Below are positions 45,210 through 53,439 of a stretch of 64,000 bases of DNA, in pieces. Source of the DNA: Streptomyces fodineus (GTDB taxonomy: Bacteria; Actinomycetota; Actinomycetes; Streptomycetales; Streptomycetaceae). The notes beneath the pieces were generated by a model. The model was not told where the DNA came from, searched no databases, and was given only the letters and a program-made list of their open reading frames with translations. Position numbers and translations under genes: made by a program. Location of the stretch: positions 62,001 through 126,000 of the forward strand of contig NZ_CP017248.1 of NCBI RefSeq assembly GCF_001735805.1, read 5' to 3'. How positions within the stretch are numbered: the first letter of the stretch is position 1; every line of letters begins with the position of its first letter.

Positions 45210-45249
45210 GGACGGGCCGGGCGGGGTGATGCCCCGGTCCGGCCCGTCC
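45210..45249 (-). terminator. Terminator-like hairpin after the GNAT gene
   Basis: GGACGGGCCGGGCGGGG pairs with CCCCGGTCCGGCCCGTCC with one irregularity around a 5-base loop. It starts 9 bp beyond the stop of the reverse GNAT gene, the expected place for an intrinsic terminator. Confidence 0.65.
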
Positions 45250-45257
45250 GGTCTCTG

Positions 45258-46163
45258 CTAAAGGTCGAGCTGATGCTGGTGTGTCGTGTGCGTGGGTGTG
45301 TAGCCGAGACCGTCGTTGATCTGTCTCATGTGCGTGTTGCTGTCGGCGGTGTCGGTCAGGAGGCCACCGAGGTCCGGATAGTCCCTATGGGCTTGTCGGA
45401 TCGACTCGGCCTTCATCCATCGGCCGAGGCCGTGTCCACGGTGCTCGGGCAGCACACCGGTGCCGTAGTGTTGGCCGTCACCTGTGCCGCTGCCGGGGAT
45501 GACGAGTTCGGTGAACCCGGCGATCGAGCCGTTGGAGGCGTCGATGGCGACGACGGTGTGCAGGTGGTCGCCGCGCTGTTCGACGGCCTTCGCCGCGGCC
45601 CGCACGCGGTCCACGTCCCAGGTCACGGTGCCGTAGTCGGTGTCGTCCATGGGCATGTCGTCCATGGCGCGGCGTGAGGCGGCGAACGTCTGGGCGAGGT
45701 CGTCGGGGACGGTTCCCTGCCATGACATCAGCCGGTAGCCGGGATGCGGACGCTCGATGATCTCGGCGAGGACGGCGGTATCCACGTCAGCCAGTGGCAA
45801 GCGGGTGAACCTCAAGGTGAGGACCTTCCGGAAACCGCGTGCTGCCAGGAAGTGGTCGCCGGGCGATCCGGCTTCTGCCTGCGCGACAACGCAGCGTCGG
45901 GCGTTGTCCCGGGCGGTGGCTACCGCGGTGTTGAGGAGCCGGGAGCCGACGCCCTTGCGGCGCTCTGCGGGATGAACACGGAGGTCGAGCTCGGCCAGGT
46001 GCTCTTGTCCGCCATCGAACAGGCGCAGAAAGGCCGTCCCGGCAGGGATGGAATCCGCGTCCGACGCCAACCAGGCAAGACGCCGGCCGTGCGGCCCGTG
46101 AGCGGGGTCGGTCAGTGGGGTGATGCGAAGGGACAAGGTGTCTCCGTCGTGAGGAGGTGGCAA
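45258..46163 (-). CDS. GNAT-family N-acetyltransferase with two GNAT domains, 301 aa
   Basis: The first domain shows LRVHPAERRKGVGSRLLNTA, the acetyl-CoA loop (Q/R-x-x-G-x-G/A). The second domain near the C-terminus has GTGVLPEHRGHGLGRWMKAE, followed by TDTADSNTHMRQINDGLGY, a typical motif B ending. Double-domain actinobacterial GNATs of this size include aminoglycoside- or peptide-modifying relatives, but the substrate cannot be predicted. It is a single reverse gene with its own terminator. Confidence 0.9.
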   Translation of the reverse strand: MPPPHDGDTLSLRITPLTDPAHGPHGRRLAWLASDADSIPAGTAFLRLFDGGQEHLAELDLRVHPAERRKGVGSRLLNTAVATARDNARRCVVAQAEAGSPGDHFLAARGFRKVLTLRFTRLPLADVDTAVLAEIIERPHPGYRLMSWQGTVPDDLAQTFAASRRAMDDMPMDDTDYGTVTWDVDRVRAAAKAVEQRGDHLHTVVAIDASNGSIAGFTELVIPGSGTGDGQHYGTGVLPEHRGHGLGRWMKAESIRQAHRDYPDLGGLLTDTADSNTHMRQINDGLGYTPTHTTHQHQLDL

Positions 46164-46323
46164 AGGTCAGTACGCGAGCTCAACTCCTGGGCACTCCTGC
46201 GCATGTGCTCCACACCTCCTCGTCGACAGCGCCGACCTGCACCCATGCAGGCGGCTGGGTGAAACTAGCTGGCCGATTGGCTCCTGGGCAACGGGTTATC
46301 GAAAAGGCGGTGCGCGTGTGTGG

Positions 46324-46384
46324 TCACAGCCACTCGTTGATGGCCGCGACGAGGACGGTCGCCTCATAGCGGACCGCGAGCTTG
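46324..46384 (-). pseudogene. Last 19 codons of an IS5-family transposase
   Basis: The reverse frame reads KLAVRYEATVLVAAINEWL before a TGA, the characteristic end of one IS5-family branch (LAxRYEATVLVAAINEWL). Nothing more of the gene is present; the neighbour is an IS110 fragment. Confidence 0.6.
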
Positions 46385-46399
46385 ATGCCCCTATGGATG

Positions 46400-46885
46400 T
46401 CAAGCTGCCAGGGCCTGGTCGCGGGGCCGAGCATGGGCTCGAATGGTGATCGTGTAGAGCTCTCGGGTGACGTAGCGTTTCAGGCAGCGGATGGCTTCGC
46501 GTCGGGTCTTGCCTTCGGCGATGCGTCGCTCGACGTAGCTGCGGCTGCGTGTCTCCCAGCGGAGTCGGGCAAGGGCGATCGTGTAGAGAGCCGAGTTGGC
46601 TTGACGGTCGCCGCCTCGATTGAGCCTTCTGCGCTGTGTCTTGCCCAAGGAGGCTTCGACTGGGCTCACCCCGCAGAGCGAGGCAAACGAAGCTTCGCTG
46701 TGGAGTCGTTCAGGATTGTCGCCTGTGGCGATGAATAGCGCCGCGGCGGTGTCCGGACCCACGCCGTAGCAGGCAAGCAGCTGCGGAATGTGCTGCATGA
46801 TCACGTCGGTCATCTGCTGCTTGAGAGCGGCGATCTCATCACAGAGTTCCTCGACTCGACGGGCGAGCAGCCGCAGGGTGAAGAC
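46400..46885 (-). pseudogene. IS110-family transposase, C-terminal half only
   Basis: The reverse frame reads RRVEELCDEIAALKQQMTDV, then GVGPDTAAALFIATGDNPER and SEASFASLCGVSPVEASLGK. The rest is RLNRGGDRQANSALYTIALA and GKTRREAIRCLKRYVTRELY. This is the transposase_20 domain with its conserved serine region. The N-terminal RuvC-like DEDD domain is missing; at about 46890 the sequence switches to a forward hydrolase scrap. Confidence 0.9.
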
Positions 46886-46906
46886 CGCGACCGCCGTTGC
46901 CGTGCC

Positions 46907-47026
46907 AGCCGCAGCATCCCGAACGCCGAGCTGAAGGTGTACGAGGGCAGCTCCCACGGCATCGCGATGGTGCCGGGCGACAAGGAGAGGTTCAACCGGG
47001 ACCTGCTGGAATTCCTCAACAAGTAG
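46907..47026 (+). pseudogene. C-terminal scrap of a chloroperoxidase-type hydrolase
   Basis: Forward reading gives IPNAELKVYEGSSHGIAMVP, then GDKERFNRDLLEFLNK and a stop at 47024-47026. It matches the last 36 residues of the two full paralogues, including the catalytic His (SSHGIAMVP), but is more diverged, so it is a different family member. Confidence 0.75.
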
Positions 47027-47145
47027 AAGCCGACCCTGCCAGCCGCAAGTTCTTGCTCGCCTTCGCCCAGGACGACGAAGGAACGCCCGCGCGTTCGGAC
47101 TCGGGCCGACCGACATCGAGCAGTTCCTGCACAGCGGCCTCACCC

Positions 47146-47460
47146 TGCGCCCCGACACCGCGGTGCCGGATCCTTTGCCGGTAACGATCGCCTCGTAGCC
47201 CCGGCATCCTGACCGTGGTCGATTGCGTTGCGCAGGAGGATGGCCGCGCCGTCGGCGGCTTCAGCATGGCTGACGACCACCTCACCGGAGAGGTCCAAGC
47301 CGCTGCTGGGCTGCGGCTCTTCGGAGTGACGGTCGTTGATCTCTTTGAGGGCGTCCCATACCTCGCCACCGGTCGACCGCTATGCGGGATCCTTGGCCAG
47401 AAGACGGCTGACGAACGGCGGTGAGACCCCCTGCAGAACTGCGGGTCGGCGCGCAGATTG
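47146..47460 (-). pseudogene. Possible Ser/Thr protein kinase C-lobe remnant
   Basis: A reverse frame reads RRPAVLQGVSPPFVSRLLAK, DPA, an in-frame TAG, then RSTGGEVWDALKEINDRHSE. The pattern LLAKDPAxRSTxxEVWDAL is that of the last helix of bacterial eukaryotic-type kinases. It continues with EVVVSHAEAADGAAILLRNA, which I do not recognise. There is no start and one internal stop. Confidence 0.4.
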
Positions 47461-47637
47461 CGCAACCGGTGCAGTCAGCCTCACGAGCGGGGGTCAGCCC
47501 CTCGCCGACGGAATTCGGGGTGCCGCGGGAGTCGGCTGGCTTGCCGTGGCGCATCCGGACGGTAGCGATCACGGGCCGGGAGGTGGGGGTGCGGTTTTCG
47601 TGCCCCGCCCGGGCCGACGACCGCCCCCGGCATGGCG

Positions 47638-47968
47638 TCAGCCCAGCGGGTTGGTCGTGTCGCAGAGCGTGGTGAGGACAGGGGCGTACATGCGCGACTT
47701 GATGGTTCCGAGGCTGTCGCCAGCCTTGCTCGCGTGAGCCTGGGCGAGTTCGAGGGCGGTAGTGCGCAGGGCGCCCTCGTCCACGGCCTGATCGACGATT
47801 CCGGCGGTGGCGGCTTCCCGGCCGCCGAAACGGCGGGCGGAGACCATGGCCTGGTGGGCCGTCTGCGGGGTCAGCCGGGACTGGATGAGGGCGGACATGC
47901 CGGGAGTGAAGGGGATGTTGATCTCCGCCTCGGGCAGGCACCAGAAGCCCCGGTCGGCGCGCATCAGA
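47638..47968 (-). pseudogene. Enoyl-CoA hydratase/isomerase family, C-terminal half
   Basis: The reverse frame reads RGFWCLPEAEINIPFTPGMS, then QMVSARRF-like AHQAMVSARRFGGREAATAG and TSRM-like GTIKSRMYAPVLTTLCD to the stop at 47638. E-A-x-I-N-I-P-F-x-P-G-M is typical of crotonase-fold proteins. The N-terminal half with the oxyanion-hole residues is gone; the frame is fused at ~47970 to a thioesterase scrap. Confidence 0.75.
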
Positions 47969-47969
47969 C

Positions 47970-48065
47970 GGGGCGCAGCCGGCCACCGAGTCGAGGAGCG
48001 TGGCATAGACGCCGCCGTGGACGCTGCCGATCGGGTTGTAGTGTTCCTCGCCCGGCACCAGGACG
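47970..48065 (-). pseudogene. PaaI-type hotdog thioesterase scrap
   Basis: The reverse strand reads MPGEEHYNPIGSVHGGVYAT, then LLDSVAGCA, the central helix region of PaaI-family thioesterases (N-P-x-G-x-V-H-G-G). About 30 codons remain between the crotonase remnant and the divergent NTF2-fold gene. Confidence 0.6.
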
Positions 48066-48255
48066 AAGAACTCCTAACAGAATGGCTCGGGGATGGGGTG
48101 AGCCGGGTGGCGGTCACTCAACACCGTTGCCACGGTGGACGGCTGCCGCCCTCCGATCCGGCCAAAGGGAGGACCTGGCTGCCCAGGCCCGGCTTGCCCT
48201 CAGTCGGCTGTGGCCCGAAGCGCCTAGGCTGTCACCGCTACGGAAGGGCGGTGCC

Positions 48256-48660
48256 ATGAATGCTGACTCCCGGACCAGGGCCGCTGTCGAGGAGCATTGG
48301 CGGGCCTCGGAACGCGGGGACACCGAAGCCGAGCACGCCATCTACGCCACGGACGCGATCCTGGACTACCCGCAGTCAGGCGAGCGGTTCCGGGGCCGAG
48401 CGGCGATCTCGGCACAACGCGGCGGGCACCCGGCCGACCGACACTTCACCGTCCAGCGGATCACCGGCCATGCGAATCTGTGGGTGAGCGAATGCCTCAT
48501 CACCTACGACGGTGTGCCTTCGTACTCGGTGAGCATCATGGAATTCGCTGACCAACACGTGATGCACGAGACGCAGTACTTCGCCGACCCCTTCGACGCG
48601 CCGGCCTGGCGGGCCGCGCTCGCGGAGCGGATGCCGGGCCGGACCATCGCCGGAGCCTGA
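48256..48660 (+). CDS. NTF2-fold (SnoaL-like) protein, 134 aa
   Basis: Start ATG 48256 (MNADSRTRAAVEEHWRASER) lies just after GGAAGGGCGG. The sequence shows IYATDAILDYPQSGERFRGR, a pocket-entrance pattern of the NTF2 fold, then VSECLITYDGVPSYSVSIME and a C-terminal HETQYFADPFDAPAWRAALA. It is intact, single and of unknown substrate. It is the third NTF2-fold protein in the window (others at 16795 and 42469) and is not a close copy of them. Confidence 0.85.
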   Translation: MNADSRTRAAVEEHWRASERGDTEAEHAIYATDAILDYPQSGERFRGRAAISAQRGGHPADRHFTVQRITGHANLWVSECLITYDGVPSYSVSIMEFADQHVMHETQYFADPFDAPAWRAALAERMPGRTIAGA

Positions 48661-48724
48661 TTCTTGGCCTTGCTCGGGTCGGCCGGGTGACGAGCCTGTC
48701 ACTTTGTTGAAGTTCCAAGCGCTC

Positions 48725-48968
48725 CTATTGCAAGGGCTTCAAGCGCCTCCAGCAGATGAGCGCGCATGCGAGGGTGAGGAAGGCTTCGTGGATGTCGTCG
48801 CGGATCTCCCAGCGGATCCGCAGGCGACGGAACCAGTGCAGGTGGGCGAACGCACGCTCCACGACCCAGCGTTGAGTGCCGAGTCCGGAACCGTGCTCGG
48901 TGCCGCGCCGGGCGATCAGTGGCTTCACGCCGAGGTCCCAAACCAGCCGGCGGTACTTGTCGTGGTCC
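48725..48968 (-). pseudogene. IS5-family transposase C-terminus, cut by IS630 copy B
   Basis: The reverse frame reads DHDKYRRLVWDLGVKPLIAR, then RRGTEHGSGLGTQRWVVERA and FAHLHWFRRLRIRWEIRDDI before the stop at 48725. This is the catalytic-Glu end of an IS5-family transposase. It stops at the TA used by IS630 copy B, and its N-terminal part is not present on the far side of copies B/C. Confidence 0.87.
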
Positions 48969-48970
48969 TA

Positions 48971-50388
48971 GTGTGATGCGCCTGAAATCGCAGGCTTAAG
49001 TCTGTAGCCTGTTTTCATGTCTCGGGGTCCTCGTGCCGTCGAAGTTGTGCTGTCCGATGAGGAGCGCGCCGAGTTGTTGCGCTGGGCGGGCGGGGCAGTG
49101 GCGCCCCGTCTCGCCGAGCGGGCACGCATCGTCTTGGCGTGTGCGGATGGGAAGCCGAATACGCGTGTGGCGGCGGAGTTCAAGGTAACCGCGGACACGG
49201 TGAGGAAGTGGCGCTCGCGGTTTGCTGCCCGGCGGATGGCCGGGCTTGCGGATGAGCCGCGGCCGGGCCGACGCAAGTCGGAGCTGGTGCTCAGTGATGA
49301 CGAACGGGCTCAGCTGACGCGTTGGGCGAGGCGCGCGAAGACCGCGCAGTTTTTGGCTCTGCGCGCGAGGATCGTGCTGCGGTGCGCGGAGGGCGGGACG
49401 AACAAGCAGGTGGCGGCCGAGCTCGGGGTGAGCGAGCAGTCGGTGAACCGCTGGCGGGCCCGGTTCGTCAAGCGGCGGCTGGACGGTCTGGTCGACGAGC
49501 CGCGGCCCGGCCGGCCGCCGTCCATCCTGCTCGACCAGGTCGAGGACGTGGTCGTCGCGACGCTGGAATCCGCCCCGGGCCAGGACACCCACTGGTCGCG
49601 GGCCTCCATGGCCGCCCGCACCGGGCTGTCGAAGTCCACCATCGGGCGGATCTGGAAGAAGTTCGACCTCAAGCCGCACCTGCAGGACGCCTTCAAGCTC
49701 TCCACCGACCCGCAGTTCGTCGCGAAGGTCGTCGACGTCGTCGGCCTATACCACAACCCGCCGGAGAAAGCCGTGGTGTTGTGCGTGGACGAGAAGAGCC
49801 AGATTCAGGCGCTGGACCGCTCGCAGCCGGTGCTGCCGATGATGCCGGGCATGCCCGAACGGCGCACCCACGACTACCTGCGACACGGCATCACCAGCCT
49901 GTTCGCCGCCTTCAACATCGCCGACGGCACTGTCATCGGTGAACTGCACCGCCGCCACCGGGCCGTCGAGTTCAAGAAGTTTCTGGTCACGATAGACAAG
50001 GCGGTTCCTGCCGGGCTCGATGTGCACCTGGTGTGTGACAACTACGCCACCCACAACACCCCCGAGATCAAGACCTGGCTCGGCAAGCACCCCCGCTTCC
50101 ATGTCCACTTCACTCCGACCGGCTCTTCCTGGATCAACCAGGTCGAGCGGTGGTTCGGCCTGCTCACCGACAAGCTCATCCGCCGAGGCGTCCACACCTC
50201 GGTGAAGGCGCTGGAGGAGGACATCAGGGCCTGGATCGACTCATGGAACGAGAACCCCCGGCCCTTCACCTGGACCAAGACCGCCGACGAGATCCTCAAA
50301 TCCCTCGCCGACTACCTCACCAAGCTCACTCCGCCAGCCACCGAAAATCAGCGAGAGACTTAAGCCTGTGATTTCAGGCGCATCACAC
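48971..50388 (+). mobile_element. IS630-family insertion sequence, copy B (1,418 bp)
   Basis: Same length, orientation and terminal repeats as copy A, with TA outside (48969-48970 and 50389-50390). It differs from A and C by at least a silent base in the transposase (CTA for CTG near 49747) and one base in the right repeat (GTG for GCG near 50369). It abuts copy C with only one TA between. Confidence 0.97.
49017..50363 (+). CDS. IS630-family transposase, copy B, 448 aa
   Basis: The protein is the same as that of copy A (5114-6460): two HTH modules followed by the D258/D341/E377 catalytic domain. The one base difference I found in the gene is silent. Intact. Confidence 0.97.
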   Translation: MSRGPRAVEVVLSDEERAELLRWAGGAVAPRLAERARIVLACADGKPNTRVAAEFKVTADTVRKWRSRFAARRMAGLADEPRPGRRKSELVLSDDERAQLTRWARRAKTAQFLALRARIVLRCAEGGTNKQVAAELGVSEQSVNRWRARFVKRRLDGLVDEPRPGRPPSILLDQVEDVVVATLESAPGQDTHWSRASMAARTGLSKSTIGRIWKKFDLKPHLQDAFKLSTDPQFVAKVVDVVGLYHNPPEKAVVLCVDEKSQIQALDRSQPVLPMMPGMPERRTHDYLRHGITSLFAAFNIADGTVIGELHRRHRAVEFKKFLVTIDKAVPAGLDVHLVCDNYATHNTPEIKTWLGKHPRFHVHFTPTGSSWINQVERWFGLLTDKLIRRGVHTSVKALEEDIRAWIDSWNENPRPFTWTKTADEILKSLADYLTKLTPPATENQRET

Positions 50389-50423
50389 TAGTGTGATGCG
50401 CCTGAAATCGCAGGCTTAAGTCT
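50356..50423. repeat. 68-bp near-perfect palindrome at the junction of IS630 copies B and C
   Basis: The 33-bp right repeat of copy B (50356-50388), one TA, and the 33-bp left repeat of copy C (50391-50423) form a palindrome with a single mismatch. Centre: CATCACAC-TA-GTGTGATG. It can form a large cruciform, and it is also the structure expected of an IS dimer junction. Confidence 0.95.
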
Positions 50424-51808
50424 GTAGCCTGTTTTCATGTCTCGGGGTCCTCGTGCCGTCGAAGTTGTGCTGTCCGATGAGGAGCGCGCCGAGTTGTTGC
50501 GCTGGGCGGGCGGGGCAGTGGCGCCCCGTCTCGCCGAGCGGGCACGCATCGTCTTGGCGTGTGCGGATGGGAAGCCGAATACGCGTGTGGCGGCGGAGTT
50601 CAAGGTAACCGCGGACACGGTGAGGAAGTGGCGCTCGCGGTTTGCTGCCCGGCGGATGGCCGGGCTTGCGGATGAGCCGCGGCCGGGCCGACGCAAGTCG
50701 GAGCTGGTGCTCAGTGATGACGAACGGGCTCAGCTGACGCGTTGGGCGAGGCGCGCGAAGACCGCGCAGTTTTTGGCTCTGCGCGCGAGGATCGTGCTGC
50801 GGTGCGCGGAGGGCGGGACGAACAAGCAGGTGGCGGCCGAGCTCGGGGTGAGCGAGCAGTCGGTGAACCGCTGGCGGGCCCGGTTCGTCAAGCGGCGGCT
50901 GGACGGTCTGGTCGACGAGCCGCGGCCCGGCCGGCCGCCGTCCATCCTGCTCGACCAGGTCGAGGACGTGGTCGTCGCGACGCTGGAATCCGCCCCGGGC
51001 CAGGACACCCACTGGTCGCGGGCCTCCATGGCCGCCCGCACCGGGCTGTCGAAGTCCACCATCGGGCGGATCTGGAAGAAGTTCGACCTCAAGCCGCACC
51101 TGCAGGACGCCTTCAAGCTCTCCACCGACCCGCAGTTCGTCGCGAAGGTCGTCGACGTCGTCGGCCTGTACCACAACCCGCCGGAGAAAGCCGTGGTGTT
51201 GTGCGTGGACGAGAAGAGCCAGATTCAGGCGCTGGACCGCTCGCAGCCGGTGCTGCCGATGATGCCGGGCATGCCCGAACGGCGCACCCACGACTACCTG
51301 CGACACGGCATCACCAGCCTGTTCGCCGCCTTCAACATCGCCGACGGCACTGTCATCGGTGAACTGCACCGCCGCCACCGGGCCGTCGAGTTCAAGAAGT
51401 TTCTGGTCACGATAGACAAGGCGGTTCCTGCCGGGCTCGATGTGCACCTGGTGTGTGACAACTACGCCACCCACAACACCCCCGAGATCAAGACCTGGCT
51501 CGGCAAGCACCCCCGCTTCCATGTCCACTTCACTCCGACCGGCTCTTCCTGGATCAACCAGGTCGAGCGGTGGTTCGGCCTGCTCACCGACAAGCTCATC
51601 CGCCGAGGCGTCCACACCTCGGTGAAGGCGCTGGAGGAGGACATCAGGGCCTGGATCGACTCATGGAACGAGAACCCCCGGCCCTTCACCTGGACCAAGA
51701 CCGCCGACGAGATCCTCAAATCCCTCGCCGACTACCTCACCAAGCTCACTCCGCCAGCCACCGAAAATCAGCGAGAGACTTAAGCCTGCGATTTCAGGCG
51801 CATCACAC
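50391..51808 (+). mobile_element. IS630-family insertion sequence, copy C (1,418 bp)
   Basis: It looks identical to copy A, including both terminal repeats. It is flanked by the shared TA (50389-50390) on the left and TA (51809-51810) on the right. Confidence 0.97.
50437..51783 (+). CDS. IS630-family transposase, copy C, 448 aa
   Basis: The protein appears identical to that of copy A (5114-6460), with the duplicated HTH and intact catalytic residues. Intact and presumably active. Confidence 0.97.
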   Translation: MSRGPRAVEVVLSDEERAELLRWAGGAVAPRLAERARIVLACADGKPNTRVAAEFKVTADTVRKWRSRFAARRMAGLADEPRPGRRKSELVLSDDERAQLTRWARRAKTAQFLALRARIVLRCAEGGTNKQVAAELGVSEQSVNRWRARFVKRRLDGLVDEPRPGRPPSILLDQVEDVVVATLESAPGQDTHWSRASMAARTGLSKSTIGRIWKKFDLKPHLQDAFKLSTDPQFVAKVVDVVGLYHNPPEKAVVLCVDEKSQIQALDRSQPVLPMMPGMPERRTHDYLRHGITSLFAAFNIADGTVIGELHRRHRAVEFKKFLVTIDKAVPAGLDVHLVCDNYATHNTPEIKTWLGKHPRFHVHFTPTGSSWINQVERWFGLLTDKLIRRGVHTSVKALEEDIRAWIDSWNENPRPFTWTKTADEILKSLADYLTKLTPPATENQRET

Positions 51809-51890
51809 TAGCGTCGTAGGGCACAAGTAACCCCGGCGAGGCGGCGGAGCCTCCCGGGGCGTGGCCGACACTGCGAGGAGCGTCGACACC

Positions 51891-52111
51891 ATGCACCGTA
51901 CAGCCTGCGCGCCTACCGGGGAGCGACCAGCGCAGACAGGCCGCGAAGCGCTTGTCGAGGTCATGAACGCCTTCGAGGCGAAACCGTCGTACGCGGCCTA
52001 CAAGGCGCTTATCCTCCACTACAGCGACTGCCCGCCTGTGCGGATGGCACCAACCCCTGCGCCGAGGGTGAGCCGCTGCGGCAGGCCTGGAGAGCGGTGC
52101 GCTGGTCATGA
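51891..52111 (+). pseudogene. Small mobile-element-type protein with a frameshift, about 73 aa
   Basis: ATG 51891 starts MHRTACAPTGERPAQTGREA, continuing to AYKALILHYSDCP. A one-base shift then gives CADGTNPCAEGEPLRQAWRA and a TGA at 52109-52111 that overlaps the ATG of the next gene (ATGA). The clean overlap and cysteine pattern in the second frame show that the two frames were one gene. Unknown function. Confidence 0.5.
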
Positions 52112-52437
52112 CCGCCAAAGCCTTGGTCGACATCCCGGCCGATCTCTTGCCACTCATCCTGTTGCCGCCGCTGGAAGTCCTGCCGGACGCCCGGGCGCGC
52201 GGCGCCGAGTGCGTATGGGGCGGCGAGCCGTTGTCGACTGCGACGGCCATTGACCTCGGCGAGCGTAAGACCGACGGCGGCCACTGGTTCCCGCGCGCCT
52301 GCCGGACTTGCACGCGCCGTGCCGTGCTGGCGGCGCGCACCTCCCACCCTGGCATGTGTGAGCAGTGCACGGACGACGCCACACTCTGCGAGACCCGCCG
52401 CGCCCTGCACGTCCTCGCCTTGGAGCTACGTCGATGA
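52108..52437 (+). CDS. Conserved small hypothetical protein, 109 aa
   Basis: The product starts MTAKALVDIPADLLPLILLP and carries GAECVWGGEPLSTATAIDLG, then a zinc-ribbon-like Cys set: two Cys in CRTCTRR and two in CEQCTDDATLC. Proteins of this pattern are, in my recollection, frequent in Streptomyces prophages and integrative elements. ATG 52108 overlaps the upstream stop, implying translational coupling. It may bind DNA or protein through zinc; this is inferred from the Cys pattern alone. Confidence 0.75.
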   Translation: MTAKALVDIPADLLPLILLPPLEVLPDARARGAECVWGGEPLSTATAIDLGERKTDGGHWFPRACRTCTRRAVLAARTSHPGMCEQCTDDATLCETRRALHVLALELRR

Positions 52438-52544
52438 TCTGTGCGCGCAGCGATCGACCCAGGCGCGGGGGTCGGTCGCGTGCCAGCGTTCTGAGAGCAC
52501 GGCAACCCATTGCGGCAATCGCAAACTTCCGCGATAGCCGCATC

Positions 52545-52961
52545 ATGTATCCGATTGAAGAACTGGCCGCCCTGCGCCACCCCATGCCCAAACCGGGCAC
52601 CGTCACCCCCGAGGACTGCTACGCCGATGTCTGCGAACAGGTCGAGGAGCAGCGCAAGAACGACGCTCTCGGCCTGGAGGCCGCGAGTCAGGAGTTCCAG
52701 ACGGACCCGCTGCTGCCGGCGCTCGACGACCTGAAGGCACAGAAGGAGGCCGCAGATGCCCGGATCCGGCAACAGTTGGCCTGGGCAAGGGAGTTCCACG
52801 GCAGCCGCCCCTACGGACTGGAGGAACTCGCCCGCCACGCCGGGTACAGCCCTTCCGGGATCCGCACCGCCTATGGCGAGGCAGAGATCAGGCAGGTCGC
52901 CACGCAGATCGGCCGGGAGCCGAACCGGCCCCGCCGCGACACCGCCAGAGGCAGCCGGTGA
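52545..52961 (+). CDS. Small HTH-containing hypothetical protein, 138 aa
   Basis: ATG 52545 gives MYPIEELAALRHPMPKPGTV. A charged helical middle (EEQRKNDALGLEAASQEFQ) leads to a C-terminal helix-turn-helix-like segment GLEELARHAGYSPSGIRTAY. It follows the 109-aa gene by 107 bp and resembles small regulatory genes of actinobacterial integrative elements. No replication or integration gene remains intact beside it. Confidence 0.72.
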   Translation: MYPIEELAALRHPMPKPGTVTPEDCYADVCEQVEEQRKNDALGLEAASQEFQTDPLLPALDDLKAQKEAADARIRQQLAWAREFHGSRPYGLEELARHAGYSPSGIRTAYGEAEIRQVATQIGREPNRPRRDTARGSR

Positions 52962-53439
52962 ACACGGCGGGCGACGCCGCGCCGCCCCTGCCGGGTCTTG
53001 CACTGCTGCCTCCCTACCAGCGGACGTCCGCAGACCTACATGAAAACGGACGCGGAACCCGCGTAGGTTCACACAGGCAAGTGGATTGATCCCAGGAACG
53101 GCCCTATCGGCGTATCTCCCGTCCGGACGCTGTCACCGGACAAGTGGAGCCGCGTATCACCCGCCAGCGCCCGGAAGCGGCGGCCACCGCAGAGAGTAGG
53201 CCCGAGGAAACCGAGTCTGGTACCTCCCGTAGGTGAACTCGGAGCGGTCGCATAACACAGCGGCTGGGCAGGCTTCCTGAGGCAGCGCCAAGTTCATCCG
53301 AGTCTGCTGAAGGCCCAGCGGAGCACTTCTGGTCAGGGTTTGCACGGCCTGTTCGTTGGAGGGCTGTGAGGGTGTGGACGGTGAGCCGGGCCCAGTCACA
53401 GGCAGTCCCGGGCAGGCGGCCGGGACTGCGCAGTGGGTG
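52962..53439. other. Intergenic interval, no gene seen
   Basis: No supported gene. Around 53035-53075 there is a self-complementary stretch (CCTAC ... GCGGAACCCGC GTAGG) that could form a hairpin at the end of the small-gene cassette. The rest is featureless. Confidence 0.35.

Noticed and set aside
5068..51808. A composite transposon bounded by IS630 copies A and C
   Set aside because: The copies are direct and 44 kb apart, the outer flanks show no matching duplication beyond TA, and the interior is itself full of other IS elements. IS recombination explains the flanks better.
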